Source of the DNA: Pseudoroseicyclus aestuarii | GTDB lineage: Bacteria; Pseudomonadota; Alphaproteobacteria; Rhodobacterales; Rhodobacteraceae | Direction: 5' to 3' | NCBI RefSeq assembly: GCF_003217255.1 | Contig: NZ_QJTE01000001.1 | Location: forward strand, 372,001 to 436,000 | Length of the DNA: 64,000 bases | Part shown: in pieces, positions 24,534 through 32,663 of the stretch | Layout: each line of letters begins with the position of its first letter | Numbering within the stretch: the first letter of the stretch is position 1 | Notes under the pieces: generated by a model | Told to the model about the DNA's origin: nothing | The model's input: the letters and a program-made list of their open reading frames with translations, nothing else | Database searches by the model: none | Translations under genes and position numbers: made by a program

Positions 24534-25751
24534 ATGTTCGAGATGTTCAGACGCGGGACCGGCGAGGCGGCGGCGCAGGCGGGCGAGGCCCCGGCGGAGC
24601 GCAAGGCGAGTGCCGTCCGGGCCAGCACCTGGCCCGGCGCGGGGCGCGTGGCCTGGACCCCGCGCGAGAGCGGGGCGCTGACGCGGGCAGGCTTTGCCGC
24701 GAACCCGGTCGGCTTTCGCGCGGTCAAGATGATCGCCGAGGCGGCGGCGGCGCTGCCACTGGTGCTGCAGGACCGCCGCCGCCGCTACGACACGCACCCG
24801 ATGCTCGATCTGCTGGCCCGGCCCAATGCCGCGCAGGGCCGGGCAGAGCTGCTGGAGGCGCTTTACGGCCAGCTGCTGCTGACGGGAAACGCCTATATCG
24901 AGGCCGTGGGCGAAGAGGGGCTGCCACTTGAGCTGCATGTCCTGCGGTCGGACCGGATGGCGCTGGTGCCGGGGCCGGACGGCTGGCCCATGGCTTACGA
25001 CTACACCGTCAACGGCAAGGCGCATCGCTTTGCCTTGGGGGGCGGGCCGTCCCCGGTCTGCCATATCAAGAGCTTTCACCCGCAGGACGATCACTACGGC
25101 TTCACCCCGCTGCAGGCGGCGGCGAGTGCGGTCGACGTCCACAATGCCGCCAGCCGCTGGTCGAAGGCGCTGCTGGACAATGCCGCGCGGCCTTCGGGCG
25201 CGCTGATCTACCGCGGCGCCGACGGGCAGGGCGCGCTGGGGCAGGACCAGTACGACCGGCTGGTGAGCGAGATGGAGATGCAGCATTCGGGCGCCCGCAA
25301 CGCGGGCCGGCCGATGCTGCTGGAGGGCGGGCTGGACTGGCGGCCGATGGGCTTTTCCCCCTCGGACATGGAGTTCCAGCAGACCAAGGAGGCGGCGGCG
25401 CGCGAGATCGCCGTGGCCTTCGGCGTGCCGCCGATGCTGCTGGGGATCCCCGGCGACGCCACCTACGCCAATTACCAGGAGGCGAACCGAGGCTTCTACC
25501 GGCTGACGGTGCTGCCGCTGGCCGCCCGCGTCACCGGCGCGCTGGCCGACTGGCTGGGCGATCACGCCGGCAGCCATGCCGAGCTGCGCCCCGACCTTGA
25601 CGGGGTGCCGGCGCTGGCGGCCGAGCGCGAGGCGCAGTGGCGCCGCGTCGGCGAGGCGACCTTCCTGACCGAGGCCGAGAAGCGGCGCCTGCTGGGCCTG
25701 CCCGAGGTGGCGCCGGGGCGGACCGCGCAGGAGGAGGCGCAGGATGGCTGA
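24534..25751 (+). CDS. GTA portal protein (HK97-type, orfg3)
   Basis: 405 residues of the HK97-family phage portal. Recognisable pieces are ANPVGFRAVKMIAEAAAALP, the LLLTGNAYIE strand, CHIKSFHPQDDHYGFTPLQA and VAFGVPPMLLGIPGDATYAN. The portal is the dodecameric ring at one capsid vertex through which DNA enters and leaves. It is the first gene of the cluster here, although in most Rhodobacterales GTAs orfg1 and the terminase orfg2 come before it. The next small gene starts inside its last codons. High GC and codon use match the host, as expected for a vertically inherited GTA. Confidence 0.95.
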   Translation: MFEMFRRGTGEAAAQAGEAPAERKASAVRASTWPGAGRVAWTPRESGALTRAGFAANPVGFRAVKMIAEAAAALPLVLQDRRRRYDTHPMLDLLARPNAAQGRAELLEALYGQLLLTGNAYIEAVGEEGLPLELHVLRSDRMALVPGPDGWPMAYDYTVNGKAHRFALGGGPSPVCHIKSFHPQDDHYGFTPLQAAASAVDVHNAASRWSKALLDNAARPSGALIYRGADGQGALGQDQYDRLVSEMEMQHSGARNAGRPMLLEGGLDWRPMGFSPSDMEFQQTKEAAAREIAVAFGVPPMLLGIPGDATYANYQEANRGFYRLTVLPLAARVTGALADWLGDHAGSHAELRPDLDGVPALAAEREAQWRRVGEATFLTEAEKRRLLGLPEVAPGRTAQEEAQDG

Positions 25752-25962
25752 GGAATGGCGCGAGTTCGCCTGTGCCCCGGGCCTGCGGATCGAGGCGCAC
25801 GAGAGGCTGGTCGAGCTGCAGTTCACGCAGGTCTCGATCGCCCTGAGCAAGATCGAGGCGACGATGGAGCGGCTGGAGCGGCGGCTGTGGCTGGCGGTCT
25901 ACGGCGTGGTCGCCGCGGTGCTGGTGCAGGGGGTGCAGCAGCTTCTGGATATGGCGGCATGA
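25744..25962 (+). CDS. GTA small protein g3.5
   Basis: 72 residues: a helical, partly coiled-coil N-terminal part (LVELQFTQVSIALSKIEATMERLERRLW) and one membrane-like helix (LAVYGVVAAVLVQGVQQLLD). The position between portal and protease and the size match the g3.5 gene of the R. capsulatus GTA, reported to matter for head formation. It overlaps the portal gene by eight bases. Its stop overlaps an ATG at 25959 in the protease frame. Confidence 0.75.
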   Translation: MAEEWREFACAPGLRIEAHERLVELQFTQVSIALSKIEATMERLERRLWLAVYGVVAAVLVQGVQQLLDMAA

Positions 25963-25973
25963 CGGGAGGGACG

Positions 25974-26558
25974 ATGGAGCTGGAACTGAAATTCGCGGGC
26001 GCGGGCGCCGGGCCGGTGACCCTGGCCGAGGGCGAGACGGGCACGGTGCTGTCGGGCCACGCCTCGCTTTTCGGGGCGCGGGACGGCGGCGGCGACGTGG
26101 TGATGCCCGGCGCCTATGCCGCGGGCCTCAAGCGGTTGGCGGCGCGCGGGGGACGGGTGCGGATGCTGTGGCAGCACGACCCGGCCCAGCCGATCGGCGT
26201 CTGGGACGAGGTGTGCGAGGATGCGCGCGGTCTCTTCGTGAAGGGCCGGCTGCTGACCGAGGTGGCGCGGGGACGCGAGGCGGCGGCGCTGATCGCCGCC
26301 GGCGCGATGGACGGGCTGTCGATCGGCTACCGCACCCTGCGCGCCAGCAAGCGCCCCGAGGGCGGCCGGTGCCTCGAGGAGGTGGAGCTTTGGGAGGTCT
26401 CTCTCGTGACCTTCCCGATGCTGACCGGGGCCCGCGTCGGCGGCGGCGGCATCGCCGGCAAGGCGGCGGCCCCCTTGGACGATCTGGCCCGCGCGCTGGG
26501 CGCGGGGCGGGCGGCACTGGCCCGGCGGCGGGCCGATCTTCGGGGAGAGGTGCAATGA
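25974..26558 (+). CDS. GTA prohead protease (HK97 family, orfg4)
   Basis: 194 residues. VLSGHASLFGARDGGGDVVMPGAY is the family's N-terminal signature, MLWQHDPAQPIGVW carries the active-site His, and MDGLSIGYR carries the nucleophilic Ser. It cleaves the capsid protein scaffold and other prohead proteins during maturation. GGGAGGG directly before ATG 25974 favours this start; an ATG at 25959, overlapping the g3.5 stop, would add five residues. Its stop overlaps the capsid start by four bases. Confidence 0.92.
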   Translation: MELELKFAGAGAGPVTLAEGETGTVLSGHASLFGARDGGGDVVMPGAYAAGLKRLAARGGRVRMLWQHDPAQPIGVWDEVCEDARGLFVKGRLLTEVARGREAAALIAAGAMDGLSIGYRTLRASKRPEGGRCLEEVELWEVSLVTFPMLTGARVGGGGIAGKAAAPLDDLARALGAGRAALARRRADLRGEVQ

Positions 26559-27709
26559 GCGATCAGGACATCTCGGCCGCAATGGCCGGGTTCATCAGCG
26601 AATGCAGCGGGTTCGCGGATGATGTGAAGGCAAGACTTCAACAGCAGGATGACAGGATGACCAAGCTGGACCGGAAAGCGGGCTACATCGGGGCGCGTCA
26701 CGCGCTGGCCACCAAGACCGAAGATGCGGCGGCGCCGCATGTTCAGGCCTTCGGCGCCTACCTGCGCTCGGGCGACGACGACGGGCTGCGGGGCCTGACG
26801 CTCGAGGGCAAGGCGATGAGCACCGCGGTGGCGGGCGACGGCGGCTACCTCGTCGATCCGCAGACCTCCGAGACGGTGCGCGGCGTGCTGAGCACCACGG
26901 CCTCGATCCGGGCCATCGCCAATGTGGTGACGGTGGACGCGACCTCCTACGACGTGCTGATCGACCATACCGAGATGGGCGCCGGCTGGGGCAGCGAGGC
27001 CGGCCCGGTGGCCGAGACCGGCACCCCGGTGATCGACCGCATCACCATCCCGCTGCACGAGCTCTCGGCGATGCCCAAGGCCTCGCAGCGGCTGCTGGAC
27101 GACAGCGCCTTCGACATCGAAAGCTGGCTGGCCGGGCGCATCGCCGACAAATTCGCCCGCTCCGAGGCGGCGGCCTTCGTGCTGGGCGACGGCGTGGGCA
27201 AGCCGCGCGGCTTCCTGGACTACGACCGGATCGAGAACGAGCTGTGGGAGTGGGGCCATATCGGCACCGTCGACACGGGCGTTTCGGGCGGCTTCCCCAG
27301 CGATGCGCCCGCCGATCCCATCGTCGAGCTGGTCTACGCGCTGGGCGCCGAATACCGCGCGGGCGCGAGCTTCGTGATGAACTCCAAGACCGCGGGGGCG
27401 GTGCGCAAGCTCAAGGATGCCGACGGGCGGTTCCTCTGGTCCGACGGCCTTGCCGCCGGAGAGCCGGCGCGTCTGCTGGGCTACCCGGTGCTGGTGGCCG
27501 AGGACATGCCCGACATCGCGGCCGGCGCGGTCGCCATCGCCTTCGGCAACTTCGAGGCCGGCTACACCATCCCCGAGCGGCCCGACCTGCGCGTGCTGCG
27601 CGATCCCTTCAGCGCCAAGCCGCATGTGCTGTTCTACGCGACCAAGCGCGTGGGCGGCGGCGTCAGCGATTTCGCCGCGATCAAGCTGCTGCGCTTCGCG
27701 GACAGCTGA
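26555..27709 (+). CDS. GTA major capsid protein (HK97 fold, orfg5)
   Basis: 384 residues. Residues 1 to about 95 are a helical segment (MSDQDISAAMAGFISECSG and on) that acts as a scaffold and is removed by the protease. The mature part begins around EGKAMSTAVAGDGGYLVDPQ and shows the HK97 sequence pattern, including GSEAGPVAETGTP, HELSAMPKASQRLLDDS and FYATKRVGGGV. It forms the shell of the transfer particle. ATGA overlap with the protease gene. A frame open upstream to 26168 runs through the protease gene and is not coding. Confidence 0.95.
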   Translation: MSDQDISAAMAGFISECSGFADDVKARLQQQDDRMTKLDRKAGYIGARHALATKTEDAAAPHVQAFGAYLRSGDDDGLRGLTLEGKAMSTAVAGDGGYLVDPQTSETVRGVLSTTASIRAIANVVTVDATSYDVLIDHTEMGAGWGSEAGPVAETGTPVIDRITIPLHELSAMPKASQRLLDDSAFDIESWLAGRIADKFARSEAAAFVLGDGVGKPRGFLDYDRIENELWEWGHIGTVDTGVSGGFPSDAPADPIVELVYALGAEYRAGASFVMNSKTAGAVRKLKDADGRFLWSDGLAAGEPARLLGYPVLVAEDMPDIAAGAVAIAFGNFEAGYTIPERPDLRVLRDPFSAKPHVLFYATKRVGGGVSDFAAIKLLRFADS

Positions 27710-27768
27710 TGAGGGGGTGGGCCGCCCCGACGCCGGGGCGGCCGCGTCAGGCGGACAGGAGGCCGGAG

Positions 27769-28353
27769 ATGGTGATCGAGGACGGGGGAATCGCGGAAGG
27801 GGCCCTGCCGCTGGCGGCGTTTCGCGCGCATCTGCGGCTGGGCTCGGGCTTTGCCGAGGAGGGGCTGCAGGACCCGGTGCTGGCCGGCTTCCTGCGCGCC
27901 GCGCTGGCGGCGATCGAGGGGCGCACCGGCAAGGTGCTGCTGGAGCGCGAGATGGCGCTGCGGCTGACCTGCTGGAGCGATCCGGCCCGGCAGGCGCTGC
28001 CCCTGGCGCCGGTCAGCGCCGTCGTCTCGGTCGCGCGGGTCGCGGCGGATGGCGTGGTGCTGCCGGTCGAGGGCTGGCGGCTGGTGCCGGACATGCAGAG
28101 CCCGGCGCTCGAGGCGGGGCCGGGCGGCTGGCCCGCGCTGCCGCCGGGCGGGGCGCTGCGGATCGCGGTGCTGGCGGGCTTCGGGCCGGAATGGACCGAC
28201 GCGCCCGCCGATCTGCGGCAGGCGGTGCTGATGCTGGCCGCGCATTACTACGAGTTCCGGCACGACACCGGCCTCGGCTCGGGCTGCATGCCCTTCGGCG
28301 TGACGGCCCTGATCGAGCGGTTCCGCCCGGTCCGGCTGGGAGGCCGGGGATGA
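27769..28353 (+). CDS. GTA head-tail connector (adaptor, orfg6)
   Basis: 194 residues of the phage connector gp6-like family. It has LPLAAFRAHLRLGSGFAEE, then AALAAIEGRTGKVLL and the C-terminal LRQAVLMLAAHYYEFRHDTG helix with the HYYE pattern typical of these adaptors. It forms a ring under the portal. AGGAGG (27757-27762) before the ATG is the strongest ribosome site in this stretch, consistent with the 59-base gap after the capsid gene. Stop overlaps the next start (ATGA). Confidence 0.88.
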   Translation: MVIEDGGIAEGALPLAAFRAHLRLGSGFAEEGLQDPVLAGFLRAALAAIEGRTGKVLLEREMALRLTCWSDPARQALPLAPVSAVVSVARVAADGVVLPVEGWRLVPDMQSPALEAGPGGWPALPPGGALRIAVLAGFGPEWTDAPADLRQAVLMLAAHYYEFRHDTGLGSGCMPFGVTALIERFRPVRLGGRG

Positions 28354-28691
28354 GGGTGCCGCGGCTGAACCGGGCCCTCGTGCTCGAGGCGCCGCAGCGC
28401 AGCCCCGACGGGGCCGGCGGCTGGATCACCCAGTGGCAGGCGCTCGGCACCCTCTGGGCCGAGATCGACGCGCGGTCCGGCCGGGCCGGGGCAGCGGCGG
28501 CGGGCGACGAGGTCAGCCTGACGCGGGTGCGCATCACGCTGCGCGGCGCGCCGATGGGCAGCCCGCGCCGCCCGATGCCCGAGCAGCGGCTGCGCGGGGC
28601 GGGGCGGGTCTTTCGCGTCCTCGCGGTGCGCGAGGCGGACCCGGAGGGGCGCTACCTCGTGCTGGATACCGAAGTGGAGGTGGCGCGATGA
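28350..28691 (+). CDS. GTA head closure protein (orfg7)
   Basis: 113 residues of the phage head closure/stopper family (SPP1 gp16-like): MRVPRLNRALVLEAPQRSPD, GGWITQWQALGTLWAEI, and a C-terminal beta strand RYLVLDTEVEVAR. It seals the filled head beneath the adaptor. It is joined to both neighbours by 4-base overlaps, so it is part of one translational chain. Confidence 0.85.
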   Translation: MRVPRLNRALVLEAPQRSPDGAGGWITQWQALGTLWAEIDARSGRAGAAAAGDEVSLTRVRITLRGAPMGSPRRPMPEQRLRGAGRVFRVLAVREADPEGRYLVLDTEVEVAR

Positions 28692-29101
28692 GCTACGGCG
28701 CGGGGGAGGCCCTTCAGGGGGCGGTCTACCAGCGGCTGCCGGGCTGGCCGGCGCTGACCGATCTGGTCGGCGGCGCGATCTACGACGCGGTGCCCGCCGG
28801 CGCGCTGCCAGCGCTCTACGTCGCGCTGGGGCCGGATCTAGCGCGCGACCGCAGCGACATCTCGGGCAGCGGGGCGGAGCATGAGTTCACCGTCTCGGTC
28901 GTGACCGAGGCGGCGGGGTTCGCCGGCGCCAAGGCCGTCGCGGCGGCGGTCTCGGACGCGCTGGTGGGCGCCGATCTGGCGCTGGCGCGCGGACGGCTGG
29001 TGGCACTGGGGTTCTACCGCGCGAAGGCGCAGCGGATCGACGGCGGCGCAAGGCGGCGCATCGAGCTGAGCTTTCGCGCGCGGGTCGACGACGGAATTTA
29101 A
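28688..29101 (+). CDS. GTA tail terminator (DUF3168, orfg8)
   Basis: 137 residues matching DUF3168: GAVYQRLPGWPALTDLVGGAIYDAVP, ALYVALGPDLARDRSDISGSGAEH, and RRRIELSFRARV at the end. In phages this family caps the tail tube where it joins the head. The start overlaps the head-closure stop. The tail tube gene follows after 21 bases with its own ribosome site. Confidence 0.87.
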   Translation: MSYGAGEALQGAVYQRLPGWPALTDLVGGAIYDAVPAGALPALYVALGPDLARDRSDISGSGAEHEFTVSVVTEAAGFAGAKAVAAAVSDALVGADLALARGRLVALGFYRAKAQRIDGGARRRIELSFRARVDDGI

Positions 29102-29122
29102 GGCAGGACAGGAGGATACGAC

Positions 29123-29542
29123 ATGGCGGTTCAGAGCGGAAGCGACCTGCTGCTGAAGGTGGACATGACCGGCGACGGCATGTTCGAGACGATGGCCGGG
29201 CTGCGCACCACGCGCCTCAGCCTGAACGCGGAAAGCGTCGAGGTGACCTCGCTGGGCAGCGGCGGCCGCTGGCGCGAGCTTCTGTCGGGCGCCGGTGTGC
29301 GCAGCGCGCAGGTCGCCGGATCGGGCGTCTTCCGCGACGAGGCCACCGATGAGCGGGCGCGGCAGATCTTCTTCGACGGGCTGACGCCGGATTTCCAGGT
29401 GATCCTGCCCAGTTTCGGCATCATCGAGGGGCCGTTCCAGATCATCGGGATCGACTACGCCGGCACCGTCAACGGCGAGGCGACCTTCGAGCTGTCGCTG
29501 GCCTCGGCCGGGGAGATGACCTTCGCGCCGGAGCCGGAGTGA
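29123..29542 (+). CDS. GTA major tail tube protein (TP901-1 family, orfg9)
   Basis: 139 residues: AVQSGSDLLLKVDM at the start, LSLNAESVEVTSLGSGGRWR, FQVILPSFGIIEGPF and a closing strand ATFELSLASAGEM. These are the tube-domain features of the TP901-1 major tail family. The protein stacks in rings to make the tail. AGGAGG about seven bases before the ATG suggests high expression, as expected for a structural protein needed in many copies. Confidence 0.92.
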   Translation: MAVQSGSDLLLKVDMTGDGMFETMAGLRTTRLSLNAESVEVTSLGSGGRWRELLSGAGVRSAQVAGSGVFRDEATDERARQIFFDGLTPDFQVILPSFGIIEGPFQIIGIDYAGTVNGEATFELSLASAGEMTFAPEPE

Positions 29543-29856
29543 TGGCCAATCCGCTGGCAGGCGAGGTGACGGTCACGCTGGACGGCGTGCCGCACCGCGC
29601 GAAGCTGACACTCGGCGCGCTGGCGGAGCTGGAGGACGCGCTGGGCGAGGACAGCCTGACGGCGCTGATCGCCCGCTTCGAGGGCGGCGCCGTCTCGAGC
29701 CGGGATGTCCTTGCGCTGCTGACAGCCGGCCTTCGGGGCGGCGGCTGGCAGGGCGGCCGGGCGGAATTGCTGACGGCCGATCTGGCGGGCGGCCCGCTCG
29801 GCGCGGCCAGGGCGGCGGCGCAGCTTCTGGCGCGCGCCTTCTCGGTGCCCGCGTGA
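29542..29856 (+). CDS. GTA gp10-like tail assembly protein
   Basis: 104 residues from ATG 29542, which shares a base with the tail tube stop; a GTG at 29539 is one codon earlier. NPLAGEVTVTLDGVPHRAKLTLGALAELE matches the GTA TAM/gp10 family found only in these clusters. It lies between tube and tape measure, where phages encode tail assembly chaperones. No slippery frameshift site is visible between it and the next gene; the genes instead overlap by four bases. Confidence 0.82.
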   Translation: MANPLAGEVTVTLDGVPHRAKLTLGALAELEDALGEDSLTALIARFEGGAVSSRDVLALLTAGLRGGGWQGGRAELLTADLAGGPLGAARAAAQLLARAFSVPA

Positions 29857-30053
29857 ACTGGGGCGCCCTGATGCGGGCGGTGCTGCACGACCTTGGCCTG
29901 CGACCGGCTGAGTTCTGGGCCCTGACCCCGGCAGAGCTGCGGCTGATGCTGGGCGCGGGGGCCGCGCCGATGGGCCGCGAAAGGCTGGAGGAGCTGCTGG
30001 CCGCCTATCCCGACAGGGGCCGAGACGCCAAGGAGAGACGCGATGACGGATGA
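29853..30053 (+). CDS. GTA small tail assembly chaperone (g10.1)
   Basis: 66 residues from a GTG that overlaps the previous stop. LHDLGLRPAEFWALTPAELRLML is the signature of the short phage tail assembly chaperone family (often annotated rcc01693-like). It should bind the tape measure protein during tail assembly. The basic, charged tail (RDAKERRDDG) overlaps the start of the tape measure gene by eleven bases. Confidence 0.83.
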   Translation: MNWGALMRAVLHDLGLRPAEFWALTPAELRLMLGAGAAPMGRERLEELLAAYPDRGRDAKERRDDG

Positions 30054-30681
30054 GGATCTGGACGCGCTGGAGCGCGCAATGGCATCGGCCGGCGGCATGA
30101 CCGCGGCCTTCACCGAGGAGCTGGGGCAGATGCGCCGCGCGCTGGGCGCGACGACGCGCGATCTCGGCACGCTGGAGCGCGGCTTCTCGCGCGGGCTGCA
30201 GCGCGCGCTGAACGGCGTGGTCGTCGGCGGGGATCGCATGGCGGAGGTCTTGCACGGCCTCGCCGGGAGCATGGTCAAGACCGTCCATGCCGCCGCGACG
30301 AAGCCGGTCACCGACCATGTCGGCGGTCTTCTGGCGCAGGGGCTGAACGGGCTCGTCTCTGGGCTGATGCCCCATGCCCGCGGTGGCGCCTTGGCGGGCG
30401 GGCGCACTGTGCCCTTCGCCCGCGGCGGCGTGGTGACGGGGCCGGTGGCCTTTCCGATGCGCGGCGGCACCGGCCTGATGGGCGAGGCGGGGCCAGAGGC
30501 GATCATGCCGCTGACCCGCGGGCCGGACGGCAGCCTTGGCGTCGCGGCGCAGGGCGGCGCGCGGCCCGTGCAGGTGACGATCAACGTCAGCAGCCCCGAT
30601 GTCGCCGGCTTCCGCCGCAGCCAGGGCCAGATCGCCGCCGAGGTCGCGCGCGCGGTCACCCGCGGCGCCCGAAACCGCTGA
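30043..30681 (+). CDS. GTA tail tape measure protein (orfg11)
   Basis: 212 residues, very short for a tape measure protein but normal for the GTA, whose tail is short. The N-terminal half is helical (LDALERAMASAGGMTAAFTE, then a heptad-like stretch). The middle is Gly-rich (ARGGALAGGRTVPFARGGVV), and TGLMGEAGPEAIMPL is the conserved C-terminal motif of tape measure and related tail proteins. It sets tail length and may aid DNA passage. Confidence 0.9.
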   Translation: MTDEDLDALERAMASAGGMTAAFTEELGQMRRALGATTRDLGTLERGFSRGLQRALNGVVVGGDRMAEVLHGLAGSMVKTVHAAATKPVTDHVGGLLAQGLNGLVSGLMPHARGGALAGGRTVPFARGGVVTGPVAFPMRGGTGLMGEAGPEAIMPLTRGPDGSLGVAAQGGARPVQVTINVSSPDVAGFRRSQGQIAAEVARAVTRGARNR

Positions 30682-30711
30682 TCCAAAGCGCGAAGAACGA
30701 AAGGTAGGGCT

Positions 30712-31344
30712 ATGGAATTCCACGAGGAACGCTTTCCCATCGCGGTCAGCTTCGGCGCCTCCGGCGGGCCCGAGCGGCGCACCGAGATCGTCACCCTGAC
30801 CAATGGCTACGAGGAGCGGAACACGCCTTGGGCGAACAGCCGGCGCCGCTATGACGCCGGCGCGGGGCTGCGCAGCCTCGACGATCTGGCCGAGGTCTTC
30901 GCCTTCTTCGAGGCGCGGCGCGGGCCGCTGCACGGCTTTCGCTGGAAGGACTGGGCGGACTACAAGTCCTGCGCCCCGAGCGAGGCGATCGACGCGCTCG
31001 ACCAGCAGATCGCGCTCGGCACCGATGCCGACGACACCTTTGCGCTGATCAAGACCTATGGCGAGGGCGCCCATGCCTGGCAGCGCCGGATCGAGAAGCC
31101 GGTGCCGAACCGGGTGCTGATCGCCGTCTCGGGCGATCCGCAGATCGAGGGGGTGGATTACGAGCTGGACGATACGACCGGCCTCGTCACCTTCAGCCAT
31201 CCGCCGGCCTTGGGCGCGGTGATCTCGGCGGGGTTCGAGTTCGACGTGCCGGCCCGCTTCGACACCGAGCGGCTCGAGGTCTCGGTCGAGACCTTCGGCG
31301 CCGGCGCCATGCCGCGCATCGAGGTCGTGGAGATCCGGCTGTGA
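30712..31344 (+). CDS. GTA distal tail protein (DUF2460, orfg12)
   Basis: 210 residues of DUF2460. FHEERFPIAVSFGASGGPER is the family's opening, NGYEERNTPWANSRRRYDAG follows, then FFEARRGPLHGFRWKDWADY. It forms the distal tail ring that connects the tube to the hub. It starts 30 bases after the tape measure gene with GAAAGGTAG upstream. Stop overlaps the hub gene start. Confidence 0.9.
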   Translation: MEFHEERFPIAVSFGASGGPERRTEIVTLTNGYEERNTPWANSRRRYDAGAGLRSLDDLAEVFAFFEARRGPLHGFRWKDWADYKSCAPSEAIDALDQQIALGTDADDTFALIKTYGEGAHAWQRRIEKPVPNRVLIAVSGDPQIEGVDYELDDTTGLVTFSHPPALGAVISAGFEFDVPARFDTERLEVSVETFGAGAMPRIEVVEIRL

Positions 31345-32213
31345 GCGGGGCGCAGCTTCTGGCGCACCTCGAGGGGCAGGTCAGCACCGTCTGCCGCTGC
31401 TGGGCCGTGACGCTGGCGGATGGCCGCGTGGAAGGGTTTACCGACCACGATGGTCCGCTGGATTTCGAGGGCATCGCCTTCCGCCCCGAAGCGGGGATGA
31501 GCGCGCGGGCGCTGGTGCAGGGCACCGGCCTCTCGATCGACAACAGCGAGGCGCTGGGCATCCTCTCCTCCGCCGCGATCAGCGAGGCGGATATCGAGCG
31601 CGGGCTGCTCGACGGCGCCGGCGTCCGCATCTGGCTGGTGAACTGGCAGGCGCCCGAGGCGCGGCTGCTGCGCTTTGCCGGCACCGTGGGCGAGATCCGG
31701 CGCGGCGGCGGCGTCTTCCAGGCCGAGCTGCGCGGGCTGACGGAGCCCTTGAACCAGCCGCAGGGCCGCGTTTTCCAGCGCGACTGCACCGCGGTGCTGG
31801 GCGATGCCCGCTGCCGGGTCGACCTGTCGCAGCCGGGCTATACCGTCGAGGTGGCGGTTCAGGCGGTCGAGGATGCCGAGGTCACGGTTCCGGGCCTGAC
31901 GCAGGAGGCGGGCTGGTTCGCGCGCGGCAGCCTGACCGTCCTGTCGGGCGAGGCAGAGGGGCTGTCCGGCGCGATCAAGAGCGACCGGGGCGGCGATCCG
32001 CGGCGCATCGCGCTGTGGCAGCCGCTGCGCGCGGCGCTGCGGCCCGGCGACAGGCTGCGGCTGCAGGTGGGCTGCGCCAAGCGCTTTGCCACCTGCCGGC
32101 AGAAATTCGACAACCTGATCAATTTCCAGGGCTTTCCGGACCTGCCCTCGGACGACTGGCTGGCCGCTGTGCCGAGGAGCACCGCCGATACCAGCGGCGG
32201 CAGCCGCAGGTGA
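31341..32213 (+). CDS. GTA tail hub protein (DUF2163, orfg13)
   Basis: 290 residues from a GTG overlapping the previous stop. DUF2163 features: ADGRVEGFTDHDGPLDFEGI near the start, then AELRGLTEPLNQPQGRVFQ. Four cysteines are grouped in two pairs, RDCTAVLGDARCRVD and VGCAKRFATCRQKFDN. In the published R. capsulatus GTA structure the hub protein holds an iron-sulfur cluster, and these cysteines are the natural ligands. The hub joins the distal tail to the baseplate. Confidence 0.9.
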   Translation: MSGAQLLAHLEGQVSTVCRCWAVTLADGRVEGFTDHDGPLDFEGIAFRPEAGMSARALVQGTGLSIDNSEALGILSSAAISEADIERGLLDGAGVRIWLVNWQAPEARLLRFAGTVGEIRRGGGVFQAELRGLTEPLNQPQGRVFQRDCTAVLGDARCRVDLSQPGYTVEVAVQAVEDAEVTVPGLTQEAGWFARGSLTVLSGEAEGLSGAIKSDRGGDPRRIALWQPLRAALRPGDRLRLQVGCAKRFATCRQKFDNLINFQGFPDLPSDDWLAAVPRSTADTSGGSRR

Positions 32214-32626
32214 GCCGGGTCGTGCAGGCGGCGCGCGGCTGGATCGGCACGCCCTACGTGCATCAGGCCAGCGCGAAGGGCGCGGGCTGCGACTGCCTCG
32301 GCCTCCTGCGCGGGGTCTGGCAGGAGCTGGCCGGCGCGCCGCCCGAGGTGCCGCCGCCCTATACCCCCGACTGGGGTGAGCCGCAGCGGGCCGAGCTGCT
32401 GCACGAGGCGGCGCTGCGGCACCTGGCCCCCCTCGAGGCGCCCGGGCCGGGCGACCTGCTGCTGTTCCGCATGCGCGCGGGATCGGTGGCCAAACATCTG
32501 GGGATCTGCACCGGCGCGGGCTTCGTCCATGCCTGGCAGGGACATGGCGTTGTCGAAAGCGCCTTTACCGCGCCCTGGCGCAGGCGGCTTGCAGCCGCCT
32601 TCGCGCTGGCCGCGCGGCTCGACTGA
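32210..32626 (+). CDS. GTA NlpC/P60 cell-wall peptidase (orfg14)
   Basis: 138 residues from GTG 32210, overlapping the hub stop. ARGWIGTPYVHQASAKGAG leads into CDCLGLLRGVW, which carries the catalytic Cys, and KHLGICTGAGFVHAWQG supplies the His. This matches the NlpC/P60 fold and the peptidoglycan peptidase that lets the particle's DNA cross the recipient wall. Open sequence upstream to 32015 overlaps the hub gene in another frame and is not coding. Confidence 0.92.
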   Translation: MSRVVQAARGWIGTPYVHQASAKGAGCDCLGLLRGVWQELAGAPPEVPPPYTPDWGEPQRAELLHEAALRHLAPLEAPGPGDLLLFRMRAGSVAKHLGICTGAGFVHAWQGHGVVESAFTAPWRRRLAAAFALAARLD

Positions 32627-32663
32627 CACCACCAAGGCGCCGCAGCGCGCAGGGAGATGAACC

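Noticed and set aside
29842-29860. A programmed frameshift between the two GTA tail assembly genes, as in many phages
   Set aside because: The genes overlap by four bases with a GTG start, and no slippery heptamer is visible. Stop-start coupling explains the arrangement.
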